A stretch of 64,000 nucleotides of DNA from Brevibacillus_H sp049846925 (GCF_049846925.1 NZ_JBNCMT010000001.1:1-64000); one strand, 5' to 3'. Positions 25,286 through 35,514 are shown, counted from the stretch's first letter. The notes: a model not told the origin generated them from the sequence alone. Translations and numbers: made by a program.

Positions 25286-27550
25286 TTATTTTCCGGGATA
25301 ACTCACTTTTAACGTGAATTTGCCTGTACCCTTTTCTGCATGGACTCTAACTTTGTACGTTCCTGTCGTCGTTGCATCAAATTCAAATGTTTCTGGCTTA
25401 TCTTTGGTAGCTGATTTTGCTACGTCCTTACCCTTACTGTTCTTAAGGAAGAGATTCAGGTCAGCATCGCCCTCCCATTCGAGGGTAGCAGTAACCTTGC
25501 CTTTTTTCTTCACAGAGATGGAGTATTCAACGTAAGGCTTTTGGCTTGTACTTTTTACTGTGCCAGTCTTCGTGATCTCCGTCAGCTCCGGTGTGGTACC
25601 TGCTCCTGCAATCTTGCCATTGCTTGAGAGCGCGTATGGCTGCGGGCCGTACACTACATTCTTACCAGTTACTTTTACCGTCCATTTGCCTTTTTCACTT
25701 TTTGCATAGACCTGTTCCACGTTATTCAAGTTGTCCACTTCATCGCCAGGCTTTTCATCAAAATCGTTTCCGTTGTACACTTTGCCGCTTGGAGATGTGA
25801 CGACGAGATTCAAGTCGTTGACCAGTGTCCGTTGTGCAATCATCGATGCCGGATAGTCCGTCCAGGCAATCGTTGCAGAAAATGGCTTCGAAGTATCGGT
25901 GACTTCCACTGAGTAACTGGCATTGCCTCCCGTTTGTAACCCTTTTGTCTCATCTACAAAAGTTGTTTGGATAGAGGCCAGCAAGTTTGCACGGCCGTAG
26001 CCTTGGTCTTTTAACGGTAATTTCAAATCATCTGCTCCGGTCAAGAGCATGGATTTAAGCAAAGCACCACTCGGGTTTTTTACACCCTTTTCTTGCAAGA
26101 ACTGTCTTACCTGTGCAGTTCCCCCGGCAAGGACTGGTGTTGCCATGCTCGTACCACCCATAAAGGCGTAGTAGTCATCGAAGAGTCCCCAGAAACTATC
26201 GTCCGGTGCAAAAGCAGAACGGGTTGATAAAATCATGGTTCCAGGGGCTACGATATCCGGCTTGAGTCGGCCATCTTCGGTTGGCCCTCGGCTGCTGAAT
26301 ATGGCAACCTCATTAGGGTCATCTGAAATCGTAAACTCCGGTCGGTAACTTTCCGAAGCGCCCACTGCGATTACATTCTTGGCTGTAGCAGGACTGCCTA
26401 CGGTGTAATCTCCTTCTTCACCGGAGTTGCCCGCAGCAATTAAAGCAACCATATCTTTATTTTCCCACAAGAACGCATCTGCTTGATAAGAAAGATCACC
26501 GTATTGCCCGAAGTCGTCTACACCCCATGAGTCTGAATGAATACGTGCCCCTAGCTCGTAAGCTTCACTCCACATTTCATTCAGATCACCCATCAGGTTC
26601 TGTTCTTCATCGTCCATGGAGTGGAAAACCAGTTTCGCCTCTGGTGCCAATCCTTTAATCTCACCATTTGCTGAGGCAGCTCCGGTACCAACAATGGAGC
26701 CTGCAACATGTGTTCCATGTCCGCCTTGATCACTCGCATCTCCGGAATCGGCGCGACCCACAGCAATAATCTCCTTGATTCTGCCCACAAAATCGGGGTG
26801 GATATCGTTCGGATCTCCTGTATCAAGCCCAGAATCAGCAACACCAACGATTTGGTTTTTGCCGGTATATCCTGTACTCGTCAATTTATCAGATTTGATA
26901 ATTTGCGCTGCCACATCATTTCGTAATTTCTTTTCGTAGACAGGTAATATGGCAATCACATCATCTGACGCTAACAGCTTCTCAATTTCATTTCCGGAAG
27001 CAGAAAGGGTTGCAATATGTTTGGATGGGGTGCTTTTGACATCGTCAATTTTGGAAGATAGTTTCTTCGCATTTCGAGCGACATCTTCCTTTTTATCGAA
27101 TCCCACGACAACAACCTTCTGCTGTTTCTTGCTGTCCAAATCTTTTGCCAGTTCGGGTGCCAGCTTATAAGCTGCCTGGAAAGGGGAAACACGCTTTACG
27201 AATGAAAGCTCGGCAATTTGCTTCCTGTCTTTTTTGTCAGCGACTTTCGCCACGAACGCATAATCAGGGATATAATCACCTAACTCTGCTCCCGCATCCT
27301 CTAATTGTTCCTTCCACTCTTCTTGTATCGGGCCATCCAATTGGATAATTACCAGTTTTGAGGAAGTTTCTAACTGAGAGAGCTTTTTTACCAAAGTTGC
27401 AGAACGTAAGGATAAGCCCTCTTTTGACTCAATTTTCAGATCACTGTCATCACGTGAGATTGTTTGCTCTTTTGCCAAAACTGGCAAGCTGCTGAATACA
27501 AGTGAGAGTGAAAAGATTGTAAGCATTGCCGATTTTACGACTTTTTTCAA
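25286..27550 (-). CDS. Secreted S8 subtilisin-like protease (copy 1)
   Basis: A 754-residue exported serine protease. It has a signal peptide (residues 1-26, ending 'SSLPVLA'), a propeptide-like region to about 210, and the peptidase S8 domain with Asp239 ('GVADSGLD'), His278 ('GHGTHVAGS') and Ser468 ('GGTSMATPVLAGG'). A beta-sandwich domain follows, then a C-terminal PPC domain ('GDADLNLFLKNSKGKDVAKS'). The TTG at 27550 sits six bases after AAGGGGTG. It is a close paralogue of the gene upstream, with identical length and start context. The layout resembles KP-43-type alkaline proteases. Confidence 0.92.
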   Translation of the reverse strand: MKKVVKSAMLTIFSLSLVFSSLPVLAKEQTISRDDSDLKIESKEGLSLRSATLVKKLSQLETSSKLVIIQLDGPIQEEWKEQLEDAGAELGDYIPDYAFVAKVADKKDRKQIAELSFVKRVSPFQAAYKLAPELAKDLDSKKQQKVVVVGFDKKEDVARNAKKLSSKIDDVKSTPSKHIATLSASGNEIEKLLASDDVIAILPVYEKKLRNDVAAQIIKSDKLTSTGYTGKNQIVGVADSGLDTGDPNDIHPDFVGRIKEIIAVGRADSGDASDQGGHGTHVAGSIVGTGAASANGEIKGLAPEAKLVFHSMDDEEQNLMGDLNEMWSEAYELGARIHSDSWGVDDFGQYGDLSYQADAFLWENKDMVALIAAGNSGEEGDYTVGSPATAKNVIAVGASESYRPEFTISDDPNEVAIFSSRGPTEDGRLKPDIVAPGTMILSTRSAFAPDDSFWGLFDDYYAFMGGTSMATPVLAGGTAQVRQFLQEKGVKNPSGALLKSMLLTGADDLKLPLKDQGYGRANLLASIQTTFVDETKGLQTGGNASYSVEVTDTSKPFSATIAWTDYPASMIAQRTLVNDLNLVVTSPSGKVYNGNDFDEKPGDEVDNLNNVEQVYAKSEKGKWTVKVTGKNVVYGPQPYALSSNGKIAGAGTTPELTEITKTGTVKSTSQKPYVEYSISVKKKGKVTATLEWEGDADLNLFLKNSKGKDVAKSATKDKPETFEFDATTTGTYKVRVHAEKGTGKFTLKVSYPGK

Positions 27551-27654
27551 GTGTAGCACCCCTTCGAACACCTAGTAAAATAAGACTATTCCATTATATA
27601 CCGCCTTTTCCAGAAGTAAAGAGAGAAGGTACCCCTTTTTATGCAAAGAAAAAT

Positions 27655-27719
27655 GCGCCCCCTATTGTATTCATCGGAAAACACAAGGTTTTTTTCCAAT
27701 GATTATTGAAAGGGGGCGC
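27655..27719 (-). terminator. Long inverted repeat, likely terminator
   Basis: GCGCCCCCT (27655-27663) and AGGGGGCGC (27711-27719) with an imperfectly paired centre. On the minus strand it is followed by ATTTTTC, after the second protease gene. Confidence 0.65.
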
Positions 27720-27764
27720 TTCATATGGTTTATAGAATTTTGGTAACGTTCCTGTTATTTCAAA

Positions 27765-30029
27765 TTATTTTTTCGGATAGCTTACCTTCAAAGTAAATTT
27801 GCCAGTACCTTTTTGTGCATAGACACGAACCTTGTATGTCCCTGTCGTCGTCGCATCGAATTCAATGGTTTCCGGATTATCCTTGGTAGCTGATTTTGCT
27901 ACTTCTTTCCCCTTACTGTTTTTAAGGAAGAGATTCAGGTCAGCATCGCCTTCCCAATCAAGGGTTGCGGTGATCTTCCCTTTTTTCTTGACGGAAATGG
28001 AATATTCTTGGTAACGTTTTTTGCCTGCACCCGTCGTTGTCGTTACTGTTCCCGTTTTGGTTATCTCGGTCATATCTGGGGTTGTTCCCGTATTTTCAAG
28101 CTTTCCATTTGTTGAGAGTGCGTATGGTTGAGGTCCATGCACAATGTTTTTTCCAATTATTTGGACTGTCCACTTGCCTTTTTCACTTTCAGGATAAACC
28201 TGTTCTACGTTGTTCAGGTTGTCAAATTCATCACTCGTGTCTTCATCATAATCATTACCGTGATATACTTTACCGCTTGGAGAAGTGACTATCATATTGA
28301 TATCATTGACTAACGTGCGCTCTGCAACCAGCGAGGCAGGATAATCCGTCCAGGCAACGGTCGCAGCAAACGGCTTCGAGGTATCCGTTACATCCACTGT
28401 ATATGTTGCCGTATTCCCTGTTTGTAAGCCTTTTGTCTCATCTACAAAAGTAGTTTCAATCGTTGCTTGCAGGTTTGCTCGACCAAAGCCTTGTTCTTCC
28501 ATGTAGCCTGTCGTTAGATCAGCAGCAGTTAACAGCATGGATTTCAGTAAGGCTCCACTCGGGTTGGATACTCCTTTTTCCTGCAAAAATTGTCTTACCT
28601 GTGCCACACCACCCGCAAGGACTGGCGTGGCCATACTGGTTCCGCCCATGAATGCGTAATCGTCATTAAAAAGTTCCCAAAAATTTCCGTCTGGCGCCAA
28701 GGACGAGCGGGTGGACAAAATATAAGTGCCCGGCGCTACAATATCAGGTTTGATCCTTCCATCTACAGTGGGCCCACGACTGCTGAAAGAAGCAATTTCA
28801 TCGATATTATCAGCGTTCCAATAATTCGGCCGATAGTTTTCAGAGGCACCTACTGTAATGACATTCTTGGCTGTACCCGGACTGCCAATCGTTTTATACC
28901 CGTTATCTCCTTCATTACCAGCAGCGAACAGAACGGTCATATCTTTATGTTCCCATAAGAATTCATCGGTATATGCAGCACTCTCAGTATATTCTCCCTC
29001 AACGGGTGCTCCCCATGAATCGGAGTGGATTCGGGCTCCATCTTTATAAGCATCATTTAATATCGTTTCAAGGTCGGTATTTAGTTTACCGTCTTCTGTC
29101 AAAAATGAGTGGAAAACTAACTTGGCATCAGGAGCCATTCCTTTGTAATCACCACCTGAGGCTTTGCCTGATCCTAAAATAGAACCCGCCACATGAGTAC
29201 CGTGACCATGTGGATCGCTTGGATCTCCAGGGCGACCGATTCCATATAATTTTTTAATTCTGCCTGTAAAATCTTGATGAATATTACTTGTATCGCCCGT
29301 ATCAAGACCGGAATCGGCAACACCAACGATTTGATTTTTACCTGTATACCCGATACCCTCTAGTTTGTCAGAATGAATGATTTTTGCTGCCACATCGTTG
29401 AAAAGCTTATTTTCATATACAGGTACTACAGCGATCACATCATCTGATTCCAACAGCTTCTCTATTTCTTTCCCTGAAGCGGAGAGCGTGGCGATATGCT
29501 TGGAAGCTGATCGCTCAACATCGTCAATTTTGGAAGAAATTTTCTTGACGGTTTTGGCAACATCGTCTTGTTTATTGAACCCAACCACGGTGATTTTTTG
29601 CTGTTTCTTGCTGTCCAAATCGTTTGCCAGTTCTGGGGCTATTTTATAGGCCGCATGGAATGGAGAGATCCGTTTGACAAATGGCAAATCAGTGATCTGT
29701 TTTCGGTCTTTTTTATCTGCGACTTTTGCAATAAAAGCATAATCCGGGATGTAGTCACCCAACTCTGCTCCTGCTTCCTCCAATTGTTCTTTCCACTCCT
29801 CCTGAATGGGCCCCTCTAATTGAACGATCACCAGTTTCGAGGAAGACTCCAAGTGAGAAAGTTTTTTTACTAATGATGATGAACGTAAGGATAATCCCTC
29901 TTTTGCTTCAATATTTACTTCCCTTTTACCATTTGAATTACTATGCTCTTTTGCCAAAGCTGGTAAACTGCTGAATACTAGTGACAATGAGAAGATTGTC
30001 AGCATTGCCGATTTTGCAACTTTTTTCAA
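27765..30029 (-). CDS. Secreted S8 subtilisin-like protease (copy 2)
   Basis: A 754-residue protease with the same plan as its downstream neighbour. It has the signal peptide 'SAMLTIFSLSLVFSSLPALA', propeptide region, catalytic motifs 'GVADSGLDTGD', 'GHGTHVAGS' and 'GGTSMATPVLAGG', a beta-sandwich and a C-terminal PPC domain. The open frame runs 48 codons upstream, but TTG 30029 with AAAGGGGTG six bases away matches copy 1 exactly. The copies are most alike in the signal peptide, catalytic core and C-terminus. They differ most in the short stretch after the mature N-terminus and in the loops around the active-site His. This indicates a tandem duplication with later divergence. Confidence 0.92.
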   Translation of the reverse strand: MKKVAKSAMLTIFSLSLVFSSLPALAKEHSNSNGKREVNIEAKEGLSLRSSSLVKKLSHLESSSKLVIVQLEGPIQEEWKEQLEEAGAELGDYIPDYAFIAKVADKKDRKQITDLPFVKRISPFHAAYKIAPELANDLDSKKQQKITVVGFNKQDDVAKTVKKISSKIDDVERSASKHIATLSASGKEIEKLLESDDVIAVVPVYENKLFNDVAAKIIHSDKLEGIGYTGKNQIVGVADSGLDTGDTSNIHQDFTGRIKKLYGIGRPGDPSDPHGHGTHVAGSILGSGKASGGDYKGMAPDAKLVFHSFLTEDGKLNTDLETILNDAYKDGARIHSDSWGAPVEGEYTESAAYTDEFLWEHKDMTVLFAAGNEGDNGYKTIGSPGTAKNVITVGASENYRPNYWNADNIDEIASFSSRGPTVDGRIKPDIVAPGTYILSTRSSLAPDGNFWELFNDDYAFMGGTSMATPVLAGGVAQVRQFLQEKGVSNPSGALLKSMLLTAADLTTGYMEEQGFGRANLQATIETTFVDETKGLQTGNTATYTVDVTDTSKPFAATVAWTDYPASLVAERTLVNDINMIVTSPSGKVYHGNDYDEDTSDEFDNLNNVEQVYPESEKGKWTVQIIGKNIVHGPQPYALSTNGKLENTGTTPDMTEITKTGTVTTTTGAGKKRYQEYSISVKKKGKITATLDWEGDADLNLFLKNSKGKEVAKSATKDNPETIEFDATTTGTYKVRVYAQKGTGKFTLKVSYPKK

Positions 30030-30183
30030 TGATAGCACCCCTTTGATTTCCTTGTATTGCAAGAATATCCGAAAACAAATGCCATTTTCTGTAATCAAAA
30101 CTACATTTTGTTTTTCTTTATTTTTGCAAGTGACAGCTCTACATGGTATGAAAAAAGTCGAATCGATTTTCATAAAACAAAAT

Positions 30184-30215
30184 AAAAAAACTGTTAGGAT
30201 ATCCTAACAGTTTTT
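30184..30215 (-). terminator. Rho-independent terminator
   Basis: Perfect palindrome AAAAACTGTTAGGAT / ATCCTAACAGTTTTT. It ends the parE-parC transcript and its small followers; symmetric, so it may work both ways. Confidence 0.9.
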
Positions 30216-30230
30216 CGTTTGAGTGCTGTC

Positions 30231-30434
30231 TTATAATTTGATGTGCCCTAAATCAACTTCTGCCTGAAATTGGGCAACGGCAGATTCAAGAGCATCCGTT
30301 TCTTGCTCTCCTGCTACCTTTAACATCGTAATGAGTTTATCACCACTTCGAACCTGGACGTTGTACTGCGCATCTCCATCGTAGGTTGTGGCAAAATTGA
30401 GCTCACGCCCACGAACATGAAAATTACGTTCCAT
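30231..30434 (-). CDS. Small conserved protein of unknown function
   Basis: A 67-residue protein: 'MERNFHVRGRELNFATTYDG' then 'YNVQVRSGDKLITMLKV' and an amphipathic C-terminal helix. Predicted beta-strands followed by a helix; no Cys or membrane segment. The start at 30434 follows GGAGGTGAACGTG; the longer frame to 30527 lacks support. It is 126 bases after the gene below parC and could share that transcript. Confidence 0.6.
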   Translation of the reverse strand: MERNFHVRGRELNFATTYDGDAQYNVQVRSGDKLITMLKVAGEQETDALESAVAQFQAEVDLGHIKL

Positions 30435-30560
30435 CACGTTCACCTCCGAGTATAGTTTTTCCCAATTGAAAAATTTAACCCGCGAGAAACTAAACTCTTC
30501 GACAAACGATGATGTATCACACGCCAAAAATAGCGAAATTTGCGCTTGCCTAGGAAATAA

Positions 30561-30887
30561 CTAAATCGCAGAAAATAATGATAGGTCCGTTTCTTGTTTC
30601 AATTCTTCTGAGGAAGGCAACGTTACGATAACGGTTCCTTTCTTTTGTGCCTCATCCGTCCATTCGAAGCGGAAGGAATAGGGGCGTTTGTCTGTTGGAC
30701 TCTCTTCATTTCCATGTCCCAACATAACACGCAAAGTATCAGACAAGAGAGGAACTGCAACCGCTCCACTCTCACTTGGTAACGAAATCAATTTCGGCGC
30801 TTCCTCAAAATAACTGACAGTATCAAGCAAAAGTGAGAGCTGTAAAAAGTTCAGATCCGTCGCAAATGGCTCAAATGGCTTTGACAT
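30561..30887 (-). CDS. Small protein encoded directly after parC
   Basis: A 108-residue soluble acidic protein starting 'MSKPFEPFATDLNFLQLSLL'. Its ATG is one base after the parC stop (TAA-G-ATG), with AAGGAG inside the end of parC, so it is almost surely co-translated with parC. I do not recognise a family. Its fixed place behind parC hints at a link to topoisomerase IV, but that is only context. Confidence 0.7.
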   Translation of the reverse strand: MSKPFEPFATDLNFLQLSLLLDTVSYFEEAPKLISLPSESGAVAVPLLSDTLRVMLGHGNEESPTDKRPYSFRFEWTDEAQKKGTVIVTLPSSEELKQETDLSLFSAI

Positions 30888-30888
30888 C

Positions 30889-33450
30889 TTAGGACTCCTT
30901 CTTATCAATTCCGTCGTCAAACAGACTGACCTGCTCAACTGGTGCTTCATCCAAAGGGGAAACAGGTAAAGCTCCCTCCGGCTTTTCTGCTGTTTGTTTC
31001 TGTGCCTCATCCGTTGGCAATGCTGCCTCAAACAGAATGTCAACAACTTTGCCTTCTATTACTACTCGACCAATCCCACCCTGCTCATTTACCGAGACCT
31101 TGTCAACGTCTACTAGGTGAAGTTCACTAGACTCGTTTTGGACATACAGCTTGATACGGTTTGACTCTTCCAGGTAGGAAGCGATGATGACATGCGGTGT
31201 TGTTTTTCGCTTGCGAATCATCTGCACACCTTTCCCTGCACGTCCTTGAACAGGGATGTCTTTCAGGTTGGTTCGCTTGATAATTCCCTCTTTCGTAAAG
31301 ATCGAAATGACTCGTTCATCTTCAGCCAACCCGACAACTCCTGCGATGACATGATCGGTTTTTGACAACTGAATCGCTTTTACACCAGAAGAAGCTCGAC
31401 CTGTTGCAGAGACTTCCTGAAGTGCAAAGCGAATGCCCATTCCTTCCTGCGTCGCAACCGTAATCGTTCCCTGATCACCTGCGAGGAAGCACGTTACGAA
31501 CTCATCGTCGTCTGTCTTGCGCTTGGCAGCAAGGATTGCTCCTGAGCGGTTCGTCTCGTATTCGGAGAGAACTGTCTTTTTAATCAAACCGGAAGACGTC
31601 AAATGATAAACAAATAGCGGCTGCTTAAAGTTCTCGACGATCGCAAAGCCTACGATTCGCTGTTGCTTTTCCAGTGGGATGACGTTAACCAGTGCGGTTC
31701 CAATATCCTTCCACTTCGCATCAGGAATGTCATTTACCAGCATAGCAAAGTATTTACCGTCCTGTGTGAAGAACAGAGCCGTATGGGACGTGTTGGTTTC
31801 GATGAAAGACTTCACTTTGTCCCGCTCTTTTACTCCGCACGTTTCAATCGTTCCTCCCATTGATTTAAAGGAACGAGGACTCGTCCGCTTAATATATCCG
31901 CCATTGGTTAGCGTCACAATGCAATCTTCCGCATTGATTTGCATCGCAATGTCGATCTTGATATCCTCGATTTCCCCTTGAATTTCGGAACGGCGAGGTT
32001 CTGCGTACTTCTCTTTGATCTCAGTCAATTCCTTTTGGATGACTTGGATCAGTTTTTTCTCACTGCCAAGAATTGATTGCAGTTCCTTGATTTCCTTTGC
32101 TAATGCAGCCAACTCTTTTTCCAGCTTTACAATGTCGATTCGAGTCAGTGAAGCAAGCTGGATATTCAGGATTGCATCGGCCTGGATGTCTGTAAAACCG
32201 TATTTCTCCATGATGTTGCGCTTGGCGTCGGCACGATCTTCAGAAGCCATAATTGTGTCTACGATTTCTCGTAAGATCGACTTGGCACGAATCAAACCTT
32301 CGACGATGTGCTCTCGGTTTTGCTTTTTGTTCAGATCAAATTGAGAGCGTCTGGTGACTACTTCTTTTTGATGCGTAATATAGGCAGCCAACAAATCTTT
32401 GAGGCCCATCTGCTTGATTGTGCCTTCATGGATGGCATTCATATTGTAGTTGTAGTAAATCTGTAAATCCGTGTTCTTATACAGATATTGAATAATAGGC
32501 GCAGCATCGGCTTCTTTTTTGATGTCGATGACAATGCGAACCTTTTTCTGTTCGGCTTCCTTGCGTCCTGTCTCATCACGAACAGTGAGGGCCCCTTCAA
32601 TCTTGCGTTCCATGACCAGTTCGTCAATCTGGGCAACAAGACGAGATTTAACCACATCGTAAGGAATTTCGGAAATAACGATTTTTTTCACTTTGCTTCC
32701 TTTTGGTTCCTCTACCTCTGTACGTCCACGGATAATAAACTGCCCTCGTCCTGTCTCGAACGCCTTGCGGATGCCTGAAGTGCCCTGCACGATTCCACCT
32801 GTTGGGAAATCTGGCCCTTTGACATGCTGCAACAGCTCATCCAGTGTAATTTCGGGATGATTCATTTGCGCAATGGTTGCGTCGATAACTTCACTCAGGT
32901 TATGTGTCGGGATGTCTGTCGCAAAACCTACCGCAATCCCGGACGCTCCGTTTACGAGTAGATTAGGGAATCTTGCCGGAAGCACGGCAGGCTGTTCAGT
33001 GGAGTTGTCATAGTTCGGGATGAACGTGACTGTATCTTTTTCAATATCACGAAGCATCTCATTGGCAAGCGCTGACAGACGTGATTCGGTATAACGCATC
33101 GCTGCTGGCGGATCGGCATCCAGACTACCAAAGTTCCCGTGACCTTGAATCAATACCTGACGCATTTTCCACCATTGAGCCATACGCACCATCGTTTCGT
33201 AAATCGCAGCGTCTCCATGTGGATGGTACGTACCCATTACGTAACCGACTGTTTTTGCAGATTTACGATATGGTTTGTCATTGGTGTTGCCTTCCTGATA
33301 CATTGCATACAAAATTCGGCGCTGTACCGGCTTCAATCCATCACGAGCATCAGGAATCGCTCGGGAAAGAATAACCAGGTTGGCATAGTCACCGAATCGT
33401 TTTCCCATGATCTCGGTAAAGCTTTGTTCAATGATTCGATTGGATAACAT
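30889..33450 (-). CDS. parC: DNA topoisomerase IV subunit A
   Basis: An 853-residue type IIA topoisomerase A subunit: breakage-reunion domain with catalytic Tyr120 ('AAMRYTES'), the coiled-coil tower, and a C-terminal beta-pinwheel with degenerate repeats ('GRASSGVKAIQL', 'GRAGKGVQMI'). It decatenates chromosomes with ParE. It begins two bases after the parE stop. The quinolone-determining region reads 'HPHGDAAIYETM': Ala81 stands where Staphylococcus GrlA has Ser80, while Glu85 is kept. The pairing with a ParE-type subunit in a two-gene operon away from the origin genes supports ParC over GyrA. Confidence 0.92.
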   Translation of the reverse strand: MLSNRIIEQSFTEIMGKRFGDYANLVILSRAIPDARDGLKPVQRRILYAMYQEGNTNDKPYRKSAKTVGYVMGTYHPHGDAAIYETMVRMAQWWKMRQVLIQGHGNFGSLDADPPAAMRYTESRLSALANEMLRDIEKDTVTFIPNYDNSTEQPAVLPARFPNLLVNGASGIAVGFATDIPTHNLSEVIDATIAQMNHPEITLDELLQHVKGPDFPTGGIVQGTSGIRKAFETGRGQFIIRGRTEVEEPKGSKVKKIVISEIPYDVVKSRLVAQIDELVMERKIEGALTVRDETGRKEAEQKKVRIVIDIKKEADAAPIIQYLYKNTDLQIYYNYNMNAIHEGTIKQMGLKDLLAAYITHQKEVVTRRSQFDLNKKQNREHIVEGLIRAKSILREIVDTIMASEDRADAKRNIMEKYGFTDIQADAILNIQLASLTRIDIVKLEKELAALAKEIKELQSILGSEKKLIQVIQKELTEIKEKYAEPRRSEIQGEIEDIKIDIAMQINAEDCIVTLTNGGYIKRTSPRSFKSMGGTIETCGVKERDKVKSFIETNTSHTALFFTQDGKYFAMLVNDIPDAKWKDIGTALVNVIPLEKQQRIVGFAIVENFKQPLFVYHLTSSGLIKKTVLSEYETNRSGAILAAKRKTDDDEFVTCFLAGDQGTITVATQEGMGIRFALQEVSATGRASSGVKAIQLSKTDHVIAGVVGLAEDERVISIFTKEGIIKRTNLKDIPVQGRAGKGVQMIRKRKTTPHVIIASYLEESNRIKLYVQNESSELHLVDVDKVSVNEQGGIGRVVIEGKVVDILFEAALPTDEAQKQTAEKPEGALPVSPLDEAPVEQVSLFDDGIDKKES

Positions 33451-33452
33451 CC

Positions 33453-35411
33453 TTATTCATCCTCTCCCACTTCGAAGGTGACATGGCTTTCAATCCATTC
33501 ACGGCGAGGTGGAACTTTATCACCCATGAGAACCGTTACGAGCTTCTCACTATGAGCCAAATCTTCTAATGATACCTGAATCAATTTGCGTGTTTCAGGG
33601 TTCATCGTCGTATCCCAGAGCTGGTCAGGATTCATTTCACCTAATCCTTTATAGCGCTGGATCGTAACACCACGGCCAAGCTTCTTCAGTGCACGCTCCA
33701 GCTCATAGTCATCCCAGCAGTAGATCGCTTCCGGTTTCTTCCCTTCTTTTAATGCCTGATACAAAGGTGGTTGAGCAATGTACAATTTCCCTGCTGCAAT
33801 TAACGGTTGCATGTAGCGGAAGAAGAAGGTGAGCAGCAATGCCTGAATATGCGATCCATCGACGTCGGCATCGGACATGATAATGATTTTATCGAAAGCA
33901 CAGTTTTCCAAGGAGAAATCTTCGCCTATATCGGTCTCAATCACTTCGAGAATCGTGCGGAACTCCTCATTAGCCAGAATCTCGGAAAGCTTGGCTTTCT
34001 CCGTATTTAACGGCTTGCCTCGCAGACCGAAAATCGCCTGAAACTCTGAGTTACGAGCTTGCTTGGCCGAACCGCCTGCAGAGTCACCCTCCACGAGGAA
34101 CAATTCATTGCGCTTCGAGTCCTTATATTGCGGTGGAGTGAACTTCTCCGAAATTGATTTGCGCTTTTTATTGTTTTTGCCCTTTTTGTCGCCACGTAAT
34201 GCTTCCCGTTGTTTGCGGAGCTCTTCTCTGATCTCTGCAGAACGGATTGCTTTTTCGACGATCAGCTTCCCGATCTCTGGATTTTCCTCCAGGTAGAAAC
34301 CGAGCTTCTCGGAGACAATTTGTTCGACAATGGTACGTGCTTCTTCATTACCCAACTTGTCTTTTGTTTGGGATTCAAATTGGACATCTGACATTTGTAG
34401 AGAAAGCACACCCAAAAATCCTTCCCTGAGATCATTCCCGGAAAGATTGGCATCCTTTTCCTTCAAATACCCCTTGCGACGGGCATACTCATTAAATATA
34501 CGAGTAGTACCGTTGCGGAATCCGGTTACATGAGTCCCCCCATCATTGGTTGGCACCGAGTTTACATAGGAGACCAGTGTCTCACTGTACCCGTCATTGT
34601 ATTGGAAAGCCAATTCTACATATACGTTGTCCTTTTCACCTTCGAAGTAAACGACAGGATGGAGCGTGTGTTTGCCCTCGTTCAGGTAATCGATATACGA
34701 TTTCAACCCATCTTCGAAGTAAAACTCGTCTCGACGAGTCTGTGCTGCCCGCTTATCGATTAACACCATTCGCAAGCCTTTTAACAAGAAGGCGGTTTCC
34801 CGGAAACGATCACGAATCAACTCGTAATCAAAGCGATTGGTTGTAAACACTTCTTCATCCGGTAGAAAGGTAACGGTTGTCCCTTTTCGTTTGGTCTCCC
34901 CGATGATTTCAAGAGACGTCACTGGTTTACCCACATGCTCGATTCCTTGCTCATCGACGACATACTCAAAACGTTGTTTGTGAATCTTGCCGTCACGGTG
35001 GATTTCAACCTCTAACCACTTGGATAAGGCAACAACTACACTGGAACCAACGCCATGCAGTCCACCGCTTTTCTTGTATCCGCCACCGCCAAACTTTCCA
35101 CCAGCATGCAGCGTCGTAAAAATCACTTCTGGCACAGGTCGCCCCGTCTTGTGCATCCCTGTTGGAATGCCTCGACCGAAGTCCTCTATTCTCACGCTCC
35201 CGTCTTCAAAGAGCGTCACAACAATTTTATCGTTGAATCCAGCCAAGGTTTCATCCTTGGCGTTATCGACAATTTCCCATAAGAGATGATGTAATCCTCT
35301 GGAACCCGTAGAGCCAATGTACATACCCGGGCGTTTGCGAACCGCAATTAATCCTTCCAGGACTTGAATATCATCTTCTGTATATGACAGTGCTGTATTT
35401 GTTTCAGTCAT
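33453..35411 (-). CDS. parE: DNA topoisomerase IV subunit B
   Basis: A 652-residue ATPase subunit: GHKL domain ('HHLLWEIVDNAKDE', 'DFGRGIPTGMH', 'GGKFGGGGYKKSGGLHGVGS'), transducer, and TOPRIM domain ('ELFLVEGDSAGGSAKQARNS' and the metal-binding 'DADVDGSHI'). It ends 'RREWIESHV', typical of ParE/GyrB. Supplies ATP-driven strand passage to ParC. Its promoter lies in 35412-35500. Confidence 0.94.
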   Translation of the reverse strand: MTETNTALSYTEDDIQVLEGLIAVRKRPGMYIGSTGSRGLHHLLWEIVDNAKDETLAGFNDKIVVTLFEDGSVRIEDFGRGIPTGMHKTGRPVPEVIFTTLHAGGKFGGGGYKKSGGLHGVGSSVVVALSKWLEVEIHRDGKIHKQRFEYVVDEQGIEHVGKPVTSLEIIGETKRKGTTVTFLPDEEVFTTNRFDYELIRDRFRETAFLLKGLRMVLIDKRAAQTRRDEFYFEDGLKSYIDYLNEGKHTLHPVVYFEGEKDNVYVELAFQYNDGYSETLVSYVNSVPTNDGGTHVTGFRNGTTRIFNEYARRKGYLKEKDANLSGNDLREGFLGVLSLQMSDVQFESQTKDKLGNEEARTIVEQIVSEKLGFYLEENPEIGKLIVEKAIRSAEIREELRKQREALRGDKKGKNNKKRKSISEKFTPPQYKDSKRNELFLVEGDSAGGSAKQARNSEFQAIFGLRGKPLNTEKAKLSEILANEEFRTILEVIETDIGEDFSLENCAFDKIIIMSDADVDGSHIQALLLTFFFRYMQPLIAAGKLYIAQPPLYQALKEGKKPEAIYCWDDYELERALKKLGRGVTIQRYKGLGEMNPDQLWDTTMNPETRKLIQVSLEDLAHSEKLVTVLMGDKVPPRREWIESHVTFEVGEDE

Positions 35412-35514
35412 TCGCTTCTCCCCTCAACAAATAAATAAGACCCCGATACGAACAAGTAATCGCTATTTTATACCATAACATTTACACAAAAGAAAAAACA
35501 ATACGCCTTCGCAT

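Noticed and set aside
30889..35411. gyrA/gyrB identity for the topoisomerase pair
   Set aside because: B-then-A order without recF/dnaA neighbours, the subunit lengths and C-terminal pinwheel favour ParE/ParC; some GyrA-like residues in the active-site region were noted but do not overturn this.
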